The translations under genes were made by a program, and so were the position numbers. A DNA stretch of 11,118 nucleotides, taken from contig JARHYV010000104.1 in assembly GCA_029258495.1 (NCBI GenBank), positions 1 to 11,118 of the forward strand. The letters run 5' to 3'. Position 1 is the stretch's first letter; every line of letters begins with the position of its first letter. Under the pieces are notes generated by a model. That model was not told the DNA's origin and searched no databases. It was given only the letters and a program-made list of their open reading frames with translations. This DNA comes from Faecousia sp. (GTDB lineage: Bacteria > Bacillota > Clostridia > Oscillospirales > Oscillospiraceae). Positions 1 through 6,358 of this stretch are shown one piece after another.

Positions 1-915
1 TTCGCCGGGGAAGGCAACGATCATATCCGTGGTGATGGCACAGCCGGGGAAAGCCTCCCTCAGCAGAAGGATGCTTTCGTAGTAACGCTCGGTGGTATAT
101 TTGCGTTTCATGCGCTGTAAAACGCTGTCGCAGCCGGACTGCATGGACAGGTGGAACTGCGGACACAGATTGGGATATTGAGATAAGATATCGCAGAAAT
201 GCCGATCGATGACTCGGGGCTCCAGGGAGCCGAGGCGCACCCGCACCTCAGGCACGGCATCGCAGATCGCTTGGATCAGGCTGACCATCTGGGGCTTGTC
301 CGGCAGATCGACACCCCATGAGGCAATTTCAATGCCTGTGATAACGATCTCCTGATAGCCGTCGGCAGCCAATTTTTTTGCCTGCTCCACAGCAAGCGCA
401 AGGGGAGCAGAGCGCACAGGCCCTCTGGTGTAGGGGATGATGCAGTAGGTGCAGAAATTAACGCAGCCATCCTGCACCTTGAGCATTGCCCGGGTGCGTT
501 CAGCCAAGCCACCGGCAGGCAGCACCTCAAATTCCCGGCGGCGGAGGGCATTGTCCACCTGATATTGTTTTTGATGATCAGAAACAGCGGTGAGCATCAT
601 TTCTACAAAGTCTTCCCGTCCGGCGGAGCCGGAGATCACATCCACATCCAGAGCATCAATGGCTTCGGGATCATGCTGGGAGTAGCAGCCACACACACCG
701 ATGACTGCGTTGGGATGCTCCCGGCGGCATCGGCGAATGACAGCGCGGTTCTTTTTGTCGGAAACTGCCGTTACGGAACAGGTATTTATAATGTATCCGT
801 CACAGGCATCTTCAAAAGATGCGATCTCGTGTCCTTTTGCGGCAAAGATCTGCTCCATAGCCTGTGTTTCGTACTGATTTACTTTACATCCTAGAGTATA
901 AAATCCAAATTTCAT
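1..915 (-). CDS. mtaB: tRNA (t6A37) methylthiotransferase MtaB, N-terminal 305 codons (C-terminus beyond window)
   Basis: This radical-SAM enzyme adds a methylthio group to N6-threonylcarbamoyladenosine at position 37 of tRNAs that read ANN codons, giving ms2t6A. The reading frame is open from an ATG at 913-915 to the window edge with no stop. The N-terminal UPF0004 domain carries the three cluster cysteines C10 (LGCKVN), C46 (NTCSVT) and C77 (GCYSQ). The radical-SAM CxxxCxxC is C151, C155 and C158 (GCVNFCTYC). Further family blocks are visible: PYTRGPVRS, the IVITGIEIASWG stretch, QSGCDSVLQRM and MIVAFPGE. LGCKVN and the RKYT block favour MtaB over MiaB. The family is usually about 430 residues, so roughly the last third, including the TRAM domain, is missing. 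A ribosome binding site (AGGTGA, minus strand 929-924) lies 8 nt from the ATG. The gene is divergent from the two-component system. Confidence 0.93.
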   Translation of the reverse strand, partial: MKFGFYTLGCKVNQYETQAMEQIFAAKGHEIASFEDACDGYIINTCSVTAVSDKKNRAVIRRCRREHPNAVIGVCGCYSQHDPEAIDALDVDVISGSAGREDFVEMMLTAVSDHQKQYQVDNALRRREFEVLPAGGLAERTRAMLKVQDGCVNFCTYCIIPYTRGPVRSAPLALAVEQAKKLAADGYQEIVITGIEIASWGVDLPDKPQMVSLIQAICDAVPEVRVRLGSLEPRVIDRHFCDILSQYPNLCPQFHLSMQSGCDSVLQRMKRKYTTERYYESILLLREAFPGCAITTDMIVAFPGE

Positions 916-947
916 TGTTATGTTCACCTAAATAAGAGTTAAATTCT

Positions 948-998
948 AAAAAAATTGCCAAATGTGGAGATGAGTATCCCTCGAAACTCCAGACATTT
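948..998 (-). other. Hairpin plus T7 tract in the mtaB leader (possible attenuator)
   Basis: On the minus strand AAATGT (998-993) and GGAG (990-987 after a 2-nt bulge) pair with CTCC (969-966) and ACATTT (965-960). An inner GAG/CTC pairing (982-980 with 974-972) is also possible. GGCAA and then seven T residues (954-948) follow. The arrangement resembles an intrinsic terminator beginning right at the predicted transcription start, so it may be a leader attenuator or just a stabilising 5' hairpin. The bulge and the 5-nt gap before the T tract make it imperfect. Confidence 0.35.
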
Positions 999-1004
999 CA
1001 TTTC

Positions 1005-1033
1005 ATTATACACGAAAACGGGGAAAATGTACA
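1005..1033 (-). promoter_or_regulatory. Predicted sigma-A promoter of mtaB
   Basis: Read on the minus strand, a perfect -10 box TATAAT (1010-1005) follows a -35-like TGTACA (1033-1028, four of six matches to TTGACA) after a 17-nt spacer. Transcription should start near 998, leaving a leader of roughly 80 nt before the mtaB start codon. Confidence 0.65.
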
Positions 1034-1084
1034 GTTTTTTCAGATGGTTTTTCTTCCCATGAGATACATATGATGTGATGCGTA

Positions 1085-1101
1085 TTAAGATTTCTTAAAT
1101 C
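1085..1101 (+). promoter_or_regulatory. Candidate response-regulator binding site (TTAA repeats)
   Basis: TTAAGA-TT-TCTTAA (1085-1098) is a perfect 6-bp inverted repeat. The same stretch also reads as two direct copies, TTAAGAT at 1085 and TTAAATC at 1095, spaced 10 bp apart. OmpR-family regulators usually bind tandem repeats about one helical turn apart next to a poor -35 box. The position just upstream of the promoter fits autoregulation, which is inference. Confidence 0.4.
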
Positions 1102-1102
1102 C

Positions 1103-1131
1103 CTACCATTTTTCCTAAAATATGATACAAT
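1103..1131 (+). promoter_or_regulatory. Candidate promoter of the two-component operon
   Basis: The best -10 match is TACAAT (1126-1131), overlapping an alternative TATGAT (1121-1126). No good -35 box is found 17 nt upstream (CTACCA at 1103-1108, three of six matches). This is typical of a promoter needing an activator, here possibly the operon's own regulator bound at the TTAA repeats. Confidence 0.4.
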
Positions 1132-1145
1132 CAAGTCAAATTACT

Positions 1146-1150
1146 GGAGG
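1146..1150 (+). promoter_or_regulatory. Ribosome binding site that sets the response regulator start
   Basis: GGAGG lies 8 nt before the ATG at 1159. An in-frame GTG at 1150 overlaps this site and is therefore not used. The protein starts MGDKIRILAVDDEP, as is normal for the family. Confidence 0.8.
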
Positions 1151-1158
1151 TGTACGCA

Positions 1159-1848
1159 ATGGGTGACAAAATCCGAATTCTGGCAGTGGATGATGAACCG
1201 GATCTTCGGTCGTTATTACATATTTTATTGACAAACAAAGGTTATGATGTTCTGGAGGCAGCCGATGGCGAAGAGGCTGTTTCCCTAATGCAGCAAAATC
1301 CCGGAGTGGACCTTGTGATCATGGATATTATGATGCCGGGCCTGTCCGGTATTGAGGCGTGTGCAAGGATCCGGGAGTTTTCCGCTGTCCCTGTGTTATT
1401 CTTGACGGCAAAAAGCCAAATCGCTGATAAGGAGGAGGCTTTTGACATAGGCGGAGATGACTATCTTCCCAAGCCCTTTTCTCAAAATGAACTTATGATG
1501 CGGGTAGAGTCCCTGACAAGGCGCTATCGGGTCTATAAGGGAAAGCGCGAAGAGGTGGATGGCGATCAGCTGCAGATGGATGATACAAACGGCAGCGTGC
1601 GGATCCATGGCCGGACAGTAGATCTGACAGATAAGGAATACGCGATCCTGCAGTTTTTCTCTCAGCACAGAGGGCAGATATTGGATGTGGAAACAGTGTA
1701 CGAGGGAGTTTGGGGCGAAAAATTCCTGCCGTCTTCCAATAATACGGTGATGGTGCATATCCTGAACCTGCGAAAGAAACTGGAAGAGGATCCGGCAAAT
1801 CCTAAATTGATCCGAACCGTATGGGGAAAGGGGTATCGTTTTGGCTGA
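1159..1848 (+). CDS. OmpR/PhoB-family DNA-binding response regulator
   Basis: This is a cytoplasmic transcription factor of 229 residues, a normal length for the OmpR/PhoB family. The receiver domain (about 4-118) has the acidic pair D11-D12, phosphoacceptor D56 in DLVIMDIMMPG, switch T83 and conserved K105 in YLPKPF. The C-terminal winged helix (about 150-229) shows the LTDKEYAIL start, the NTVMVHILNLRKKLE recognition region and the WGKGYRF ending. The sensor kinase gene starts inside its last codons (8-nt overlap), so the two form a cognate pair. No transporter or other obvious target lies beside it. The stimulus and regulon cannot be read from the sequence. Closely similar clostridial pairs often sense envelope stress or antimicrobial peptides, but that is only context. 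Confidence 0.95.
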   Translation: MGDKIRILAVDDEPDLRSLLHILLTNKGYDVLEAADGEEAVSLMQQNPGVDLVIMDIMMPGLSGIEACARIREFSAVPVLFLTAKSQIADKEEAFDIGGDDYLPKPFSQNELMMRVESLTRRYRVYKGKREEVDGDQLQMDDTNGSVRIHGRTVDLTDKEYAILQFFSQHRGQILDVETVYEGVWGEKFLPSSNNTVMVHILNLRKKLEEDPANPKLIRTVWGKGYRFG

Positions 1849-3169
1849 GCACAAGACATGGCACACACTGACGGTAAAGCTCATGGCGGTGGTATGTCTT
1901 GCACTGATGCTTGCGGTGCTTACCTTCTTGGTGATGGGGGTGCTTGGTGATGCTGTTGTGAGCCGGTACTATCTGTCGGAACGGGCAGTAGGTGCCAGAC
2001 TTGCAAGGGAGGTTGACTCCCTTCGGGGGTTTGTTGCGGAGCACCAAGTCCGTTCTACCGACATCGATGCCATTGGTGCATGGAATCGGGAGCACCGCTA
2101 CATTCAGATGACTGTGTCGGGTCTGGGAACAACAGTGAAATCGGACTCTGGCGGAGCGGAGCTTGTGACAAATGATTACGGCATCATCATTCGGTCGGAG
2201 GACAGCATTGCCTCGGCAAAATATCCGGTCAATTTCCGCGATGGCGTGTTTACGGTGTCGATTTATGACCGCTCTCAGGGTTTATATGAGGCATGGGTGG
2301 ATTGGTCGTCGCTATTTGTGGCAGCGTTGGTGTTTTTGACAGTTGTCCTGATCTATGACAGAAGTCTGACTCGGACGGTTCAAATGCTGAGCCGACAGGT
2401 TCGGCGGGTCAGTCAGGGCGATCTGCAAATGCAGATCAAGCCTGTGACGCATGACGAGATCGGACAGCTTGCACTGGATGTTGATGCGATGCGCCTGAGC
2501 ATCATTGACAAGCTCCAACGGGAGGAGCAGGCATGGCAAGCGAATACCCAGCTGATTACGGCGATCTCGCACGATGTGCGCACACCGCTGACAGCTTTGA
2601 TGGGGTATCTGGATATCGTTTCTGATGAAGGACTGACTCAGGAGGAACGGGAGGCCTATCTGAAGGTATGCAAGAACAACGCGATGCGGCTGAAATCCCT
2701 GACTGATGAACTGTTTGCATTCTTTCTGGTGTTTGGCAAGCCGAAACCGGATCAGAATCTGGAGGATGTGGATGCCTGCACCCTTTTGGATCAGATCCTG
2801 CTGGAGCAGGAGATGAATCTGGCACAGCAGGGGTTCGATATGCAGGTGGTGCATCGCGGTGAGGTCAGCGGAAAGCTCCGGATCGATGTAGGGCATATCC
2901 GCAGGGTGTTTGAAAACCTGTATTCAAATATCTGCAAATATGCAGATCCCACACGCCCTGTGGATGTTCTGGTGGAAAATGACAATGGGATCCTGAAGGT
3001 ATATCAGACCAACCATATCAGACAGCAGCAGAATCGGGTGGAAAGCAATCGGATCGGCTTAAAGACCTGTGAAAAGCTGATCGATGCCATGGGCGGAGAA
3101 TTTCAGCTAAAACGAGAAAAAGACAAGTTCTCCGTGAAAGTGGAGCTCCCTCTCATTCAGGAAGTATGA
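1841..3169 (+). CDS. HAMP-containing sensor histidine kinase with atypical ATP-binding region
   Basis: This membrane kinase of 442 residues is the partner of the response regulator. A TTG start at 1841 is chosen because a GGGG-rich ribosome binding site (1830-1833) lies 7 nt upstream and it keeps the first membrane helix intact; the next in-frame ATG is at 1883, inside that helix. Segments in order: TM1 about 13-35, extracellular sensor about 36-152, TM2 about 155-172, HAMP about 173-226, and the HisKA box AISHDVRTPL with phospho-acceptor H244. The N box is FENLYSNICKYA (N359, N363). The usual G1 motif DxGxG is absent: the aligned stretch reads KVYQTNHI, and the G2 region reads ESNRIGLKTCEKL. 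A Gly-Gly pair (AMGGEF) and the terminal VELPL remain. I recall this variant ending from other clostridial kinases, so it is probably a functional subfamily rather than a dead protein. Confidence 0.92.
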   Translation: MAEHKTWHTLTVKLMAVVCLALMLAVLTFLVMGVLGDAVVSRYYLSERAVGARLAREVDSLRGFVAEHQVRSTDIDAIGAWNREHRYIQMTVSGLGTTVKSDSGGAELVTNDYGIIIRSEDSIASAKYPVNFRDGVFTVSIYDRSQGLYEAWVDWSSLFVAALVFLTVVLIYDRSLTRTVQMLSRQVRRVSQGDLQMQIKPVTHDEIGQLALDVDAMRLSIIDKLQREEQAWQANTQLITAISHDVRTPLTALMGYLDIVSDEGLTQEEREAYLKVCKNNAMRLKSLTDELFAFFLVFGKPKPDQNLEDVDACTLLDQILLEQEMNLAQQGFDMQVVHRGEVSGKLRIDVGHIRRVFENLYSNICKYADPTRPVDVLVENDNGILKVYQTNHIRQQQNRVESNRIGLKTCEKLIDAMGGEFQLKREKDKFSVKVELPLIQEV

Positions 3170-3174
3170 AATAA

Positions 3175-3198
3175 GCCCCCAGAGAAATCTCTGGGGGC
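3175..3198. terminator. Hairpin terminator shared by convergent kinase and pta genes
   Basis: GCCCCCAGAG (3175-3184) and CTCTGGGGGC (3189-3198) form a perfect 10-bp stem with an AAAT loop. T-rich sequence follows on both strands: ATTTCTT on the plus strand, TTATTTC on the minus strand. It lies between two convergent stop codons (3169 and 3220), so a bidirectional terminator is the natural reading. Confidence 0.85.
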
Positions 3199-3219
3199 AT
3201 TTCTTATCGATAAAAGAGA

Positions 3220-4218
3220 TTAGACCATTGCGCAGGTGATGATGGCCATCTTGTAGACTTCATCAGCGTTGCAGCCACGGGACAGGTCGTTGATGGGGGC
3301 ATTCAGACCCTGCAGGATGGGGCCGTAAGCCTCATAGCCGCCCAGACGCTGTGCGATCTTGTAGCCGATGTTGCCAGCCTCGATGCAGGGGAATACAAAG
3401 GTGTTTGCATAACCTGCGACCTTGGAACCGGGGAACTTCAGCTGTCCGACTTCGGGAGCAACGGCTGCATCGAACTGCATTTCGCCGTCGATTGCCAGCT
3501 CGGGAGCCATTTCCTTTGCGATTGCGGTAGCATCATGGCTCAGCTTTACGGTGCCGCCCTTGCCGGAACCGTTGGTGGAGAAACTCAGCATAGCAACCTT
3601 GGGGTCGATACCGAAGACCTGAGCGGTCTTAGCAGTTTCGACGGCAACCTCAGCCAGTTTCTGTGCGGCGGAGATCACAACATTGCCTTCCTTGTCCAGA
3701 GTGTCCTGATAGTCGATATTGATAGCGCAGTCGCCCATAGCCAGTTTCTCGTCGCCGCGAACCAGGATGAAGCAGGAAGATACCAGATGTGCGCCCTTCT
3801 TGGTCTTGACCAGCTGCAGAGCAGGACGGACGGTGTCGGCGGTGGAGTAGGTAGCGCCGCCCAGCAGAGCGTCAGCGTAGCCCATCTTTACCAGCATGGT
3901 GCCGAAGTAGTTGCCCTTGGACAGAGCGGTGCGGCACTCTTCGGGGGTCATCTTGCCCTTACGGAGCTCGACCATCTTTTCGACCATAGCATCCATACCC
4001 TCGTAGGCAGCGGGATCCAGGATCTCAACGCCTTCGATATTGAAACCGCCCTTGGCAGCATTGGCACGAACCTCTTCCACATTACCGACCAGAATGGGGG
4101 TCAGGAAACCGCCTTCTACCAGACGGGCGGTAGCCTCCAGAATACGGGCATCGTGACCCTCGGTGAAGACGATCTTGCGGGGATTTGCCTTCAGAGTTTC
4201 GATCATTGCTTGAAACAT
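3220..4218 (-). CDS. pta: Phosphate acetyltransferase
   Basis: Pta interconverts acetyl-CoA plus phosphate with acetyl phosphate plus CoA, the first step of the acetate branch of fermentation, in the cytoplasm. The 332-residue length is typical of the short PTA_PTB form without the N-terminal extension of E. coli Pta. Recognisable blocks are VFTEGHDARILEA (17-29), ALLGGATYSTADTVRPALQ (117-135), MLSFSTNGSGKGG (210-222), the DGEMQFDAA block (244-252), EAGNIGYKIAQRLGG (280-294) and GPILQGLNAPINDLSRGC (299-316). The start is supported by GGAGG 9 nt upstream. The usual partner ackA is not adjacent: the downstream side is the convergent sensor kinase, and upstream is the divergent adenine deaminase. 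The gene appears monocistronic with a very strong promoter, as expected for a highly expressed fermentation enzyme. Confidence 0.95.
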   Translation of the reverse strand: MFQAMIETLKANPRKIVFTEGHDARILEATARLVEGGFLTPILVGNVEEVRANAAKGGFNIEGVEILDPAAYEGMDAMVEKMVELRKGKMTPEECRTALSKGNYFGTMLVKMGYADALLGGATYSTADTVRPALQLVKTKKGAHLVSSCFILVRGDEKLAMGDCAINIDYQDTLDKEGNVVISAAQKLAEVAVETAKTAQVFGIDPKVAMLSFSTNGSGKGGTVKLSHDATAIAKEMAPELAIDGEMQFDAAVAPEVGQLKFPGSKVAGYANTFVFPCIEAGNIGYKIAQRLGGYEAYGPILQGLNAPINDLSRGCNADEVYKMAIITCAMV

Positions 4219-4282
4219 GATACATTACCTCCAGAATCATTCGTTCTATATTGGGTATTTACACCCATAAAATAGCATTTTA

Positions 4283-4311
4283 ATTATACATCACAAATTG
4301 AAAAGGTGCAA
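4283..4311 (-). promoter_or_regulatory. Strong sigma-A promoter of pta
   Basis: On the minus strand TTGCAC (4311-4306, five of six matches to TTGACA) and a perfect TATAAT (4288-4283) are separated by exactly 17 nt. Transcription would start near 4276, giving a leader of about 58 nt. That leader contains a small TGGGT/ACCCA hairpin (4252-4267). Confidence 0.85.
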
Positions 4312-4317
4312 CCTTTT
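4301..4317. promoter_or_regulatory. Palindrome over the pta -35 box (candidate operator)
   Basis: AAAAGGT-GCA-ACCTTTT is a perfect 7-bp inverted repeat with a 3-nt centre. The pta -35 hexamer (4306-4311) lies wholly inside it, so a protein bound here would compete with RNA polymerase. As RNA it would be a weak AT-rich hairpin, and the plus-strand T6 tail could instead suggest a weak terminator. No gene runs towards it from that side. Confidence 0.35.
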
Positions 4318-4369
4318 TTGTAAAAATAGGGCAGAAACATGGGGCTGAGCAATCCCGGGCAGGTATGAA

Positions 4370-4402
4370 TTTGTGCATTTTGCAGCCTGCAATTTTTGTG
4401 CA
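4370..4402. promoter_or_regulatory. Repeat cluster upstream of the adenine deaminase promoter (candidate operator)
   Basis: TTTGTGCA occurs twice in direct orientation (4370-4377 and 4395-4402, 25 bp apart). Between the copies is the palindrome TTGCA-GCC-TGCAA (4380-4392). The cluster ends 10 bp before the -35 box. The ATTTTGCA-N3-TGC part (4377-4390) recurs in the iclR promoter with the same spacing. Confidence 0.4.
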
Positions 4403-4412
4403 ATATGCGGAT

Positions 4413-4441
4413 TAGACATGGGCTGTTTCAGGTGGTATAAT
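4413..4441 (+). promoter_or_regulatory. Sigma-A promoter of adenine deaminase gene
   Basis: TAGACA (4413-4418, five of six matches to TTGACA) and a perfect TATAAT (4436-4441) are separated by 17 nt. Transcription should start about 26 nt before the ATG, which leaves no room for a purine riboswitch. Confidence 0.8.
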
Positions 4442-4473
4442 TACGCAAATCTTTATAAAAGGGGGATAATTGT

Positions 4474-6204
4474 ATGGCATATACTGAAAGCTGGTCTGGA
4501 AAAATCAGTCGAAGACTTGTGAAAAAACAGCGCATCATTGATGTGGCGGCCGGACGGGAAAAGGCTGATCTGGTGCTGAAGAATGCGACCTATGTGGATG
4601 TGTTTTCCGGCTGTCTTGCAACGGATGATATTGCGGTTGCAGAAGGGCTGATCGTTGGACAGGGAACATACGACGGGCTGATCGAGGTGGATATGACGGG
4701 AAAGATCGTCTGCCCGGGCTTTATCGATGCCCACATCCATCTGGAGTCCAGTCTGGTATCCCCAAGGGAATTTGCTCGGGCTGTCCTTCCGCACGGAACC
4801 ACGGCGGTCATCACCGATCCCCATGAGATCACCAATGTAATGGGGACGGACGGGATCGACTATATGCTGGAGGCAACGGAAAACCTTCCTCTGGATGTCC
4901 TGTTTATGATCCCCAGCTGCGTGCCTGCTTCGCCTATGGACGAAAGCGGTGCCAATCTGGACTATCGGGATATCGACAGCTTTTTTGAGCATCCAAGGGT
5001 ACTTGGTCTGGGCGAAATGATGGATTTTCCCGGTGTGATCCGGGGTGACAGCTGTCCGGTTTCCAAAATCGTGGCATCCCAGTCCCATCATAAGAAGATC
5101 GATGGGCACGCACCGGGGCTGCGGGGAAAAGAACTGAATGCCTATGTTGCAGCAGGCGTATACTCGGATCACGAGTGTGCGGATCTGGAGGATGCTCTTG
5201 AAAAGATCCGCCGTGGGCAGTATATCATGATCCGGGAAGGCACGGCGGCAAAGAACCTGGAGGCACTGGTGGGCTTGCTGAAGGAGCCCTATTACAGCCG
5301 GTGCATGTTCTGTACCGATGACAAGCACCCATCCGATCTGCTGGAAAAGGGGCACATGGATTATATCTGTCGGAAAGCGGTGGAGCTTGGAGCGGATCCC
5401 ATCCGGGTGGTGCAGGCGGCATGCTATCATGCGGCAAGGTATTTCCTGCTGAACAATCGTGGTGCTATTGCCCCGGGGTATCTGGCGGACTTTGCGGTGG
5501 TGGATAACCTGAAGGATTTTCGGGTGCAGCAGGTATACAAACGGGGGCAACTTGTGTGCGAAAACGGCGAGATCGCCGAGATCCGGAATTCCGAGATCTC
5601 TGCCAGATTGGTACAGCAGGCGGAGCATACCTTCCATGTAGACCACATGACACCAAGAGATTTTGCCGAATGGCGCCCCAGAGGCGTGATCGGGATTATT
5701 CCCGGACAGATCGTTACTCAGGACTGCGGCTATGCAGAAGAGGTGGATGTGAAAACGGACACGCTGAAGATGGCTGTGGTAGAACGGCACCGTGGCACCC
5801 GGCATATCGGCATCGGCTATCTGCGAGGGTACGGTCTGAGTCAGGGCGCGGTTGCAACCTCGGTGGCACACGACAGCCACAATATTATTGTGGTGGGTGC
5901 AAACGATGAGGATATGGCATTGGCGGTGAACACCATTACGAAGAATTCCGGAGGGATCGTTGTGGTGAACGACGGTGAGATCCTTGCCCAGCTGCCCCTG
6001 GAGATCGCAGGACTGATGAGCAACAGTCCCCTTGTGGAGGTAAACACCAAACTGGAGCAGGCAAAGTCCGCAGCCCATCAGCTGGGCGTCGGGGATGAGA
6101 TCGATCCGTTCATGACATTGAGCTTTATGAGTCTGCCGGTGATCCCGACCCTTCGGCTGACGACCAGAGGCGTTATGGACGTAGCCACACAGAAATATAT
6201 CTGA
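4474..6204 (+). CDS. ade: Adenine deaminase (amidohydrolase superfamily)
   Basis: The enzyme hydrolyses adenine to hypoxanthine and ammonia, feeding adenine into the guanine/xanthine branch of purine salvage. The 576 residues match the usual length of the Ade family. The N-terminal beta part (about 1-80) leads into the metal-binding barrel, with GFIDAHIHLESS (H87, H89), TDPHEITNVMG (H117), GLGEMMDFPGV (E181), DGHAPGL (H212), YSDHE (H233) and the catalytic-type Asp region CTDDKHPSDLLE (D282-D283). The family-specific C-terminal domain follows (about 345-576). The ATG is supported by GGGGG 8 nt upstream. The gene has its own promoter and is followed by a hairpin, so it is probably transcribed alone. 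It sits directly before a nucleoside breakdown operon whose DeoD product would release adenine. A 591-codon open frame on the opposite strand is a coding shadow. Confidence 0.94.
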   Translation: MAYTESWSGKISRRLVKKQRIIDVAAGREKADLVLKNATYVDVFSGCLATDDIAVAEGLIVGQGTYDGLIEVDMTGKIVCPGFIDAHIHLESSLVSPREFARAVLPHGTTAVITDPHEITNVMGTDGIDYMLEATENLPLDVLFMIPSCVPASPMDESGANLDYRDIDSFFEHPRVLGLGEMMDFPGVIRGDSCPVSKIVASQSHHKKIDGHAPGLRGKELNAYVAAGVYSDHECADLEDALEKIRRGQYIMIREGTAAKNLEALVGLLKEPYYSRCMFCTDDKHPSDLLEKGHMDYICRKAVELGADPIRVVQAACYHAARYFLLNNRGAIAPGYLADFAVVDNLKDFRVQQVYKRGQLVCENGEIAEIRNSEISARLVQQAEHTFHVDHMTPRDFAEWRPRGVIGIIPGQIVTQDCGYAEEVDVKTDTLKMAVVERHRGTRHIGIGYLRGYGLSQGAVATSVAHDSHNIIVVGANDEDMALAVNTITKNSGGIVVVNDGEILAQLPLEIAGLMSNSPLVEVNTKLEQAKSAAHQLGVGDEIDPFMTLSFMSLPVIPTLRLTTRGVMDVATQKYI

Positions 6205-6218
6205 AATAATAGACAAGG

Positions 6219-6254
6219 GAACACCCACCTGCTGCTGTGAACAGGTGGGTGTTC
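6219..6254. terminator. Long perfect hairpin after adenine deaminase (terminator-like)
   Basis: GAACACCCACCTG (6219-6231) and CAGGTGGGTGTTC (6242-6254) form a perfect 13-bp stem with a 10-nt loop, 14 nt after the stop codon. Only GGTATT follows, with no real T tract. It may end transcription inefficiently, or serve as a 3' end stabiliser. Confidence 0.6.
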
Positions 6255-6261
6255 GGTATTA

Positions 6262-6277
6262 CGGAATATTTGTTCCG
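6262..6277. promoter_or_regulatory. Inverted repeat upstream of the iclR promoter
   Basis: CGGAA-TATTTG-TTCCG is a 5-bp inverted repeat with a 6-nt centre, ending 18 bp before the -35 box. It could be an operator of the regulator encoded next to it. It is short and may be chance. Confidence 0.25.
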
Positions 6278-6295
6278 GATTTCAAAAATTTTATC

Positions 6296-6324
6296 TTGAA
6301 TTTTGCACTGTGCTGTATCATAAT
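6296..6324 (+). promoter_or_regulatory. Predicted promoter of the nucleoside salvage operon
   Basis: TTGAAT (6296-6301) and CATAAT (6319-6324) are separated by 17 nt. An AT-rich stretch lies just upstream. ATTTTGCA-CTG-TGC (6300-6313) occupies the spacer, where a bound repressor would block the promoter. Transcription would start about 28 nt before the iclR ATG. Confidence 0.65.
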
Positions 6325-6345
6325 AGAAAAGTAAGATCGTTTATT

Positions 6346-6350
6346 GGAGG
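6346..6350 (+). promoter_or_regulatory. Ribosome binding site that sets the iclR start
   Basis: GGAGG lies 8 nt before the ATG at 6359. An in-frame TTG at 6344 overlaps this site and is not a credible start. Confidence 0.8.
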
Positions 6351-6358
6351 GATACACC

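Noticed and set aside
565..894. 109-codon plus-strand open frame, and a 91-codon minus-strand frame at 276-551
   Set aside because: Both lie within the mtaB coding region, which is open to the window edge and carries all expected cysteine motifs.
1150..1158. GTG start three codons before the response regulator ATG
   Set aside because: It overlaps the ribosome binding site, and the receiver domain begins normally from the ATG at 1159.
4312..4473. Purine riboswitch in front of adenine deaminase
   Set aside because: The predicted transcription start leaves only about 26 nt of leader, and no three-way junction with conserved loops is seen upstream.
4453..6228. 591-codon open frame on the minus strand opposite ade
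   Set aside because: It lies opposite a gene with clear family motifs, is rich in His, Cys and Ile in no recognisable pattern, and has no ribosome binding site. It is a codon-bias shadow.
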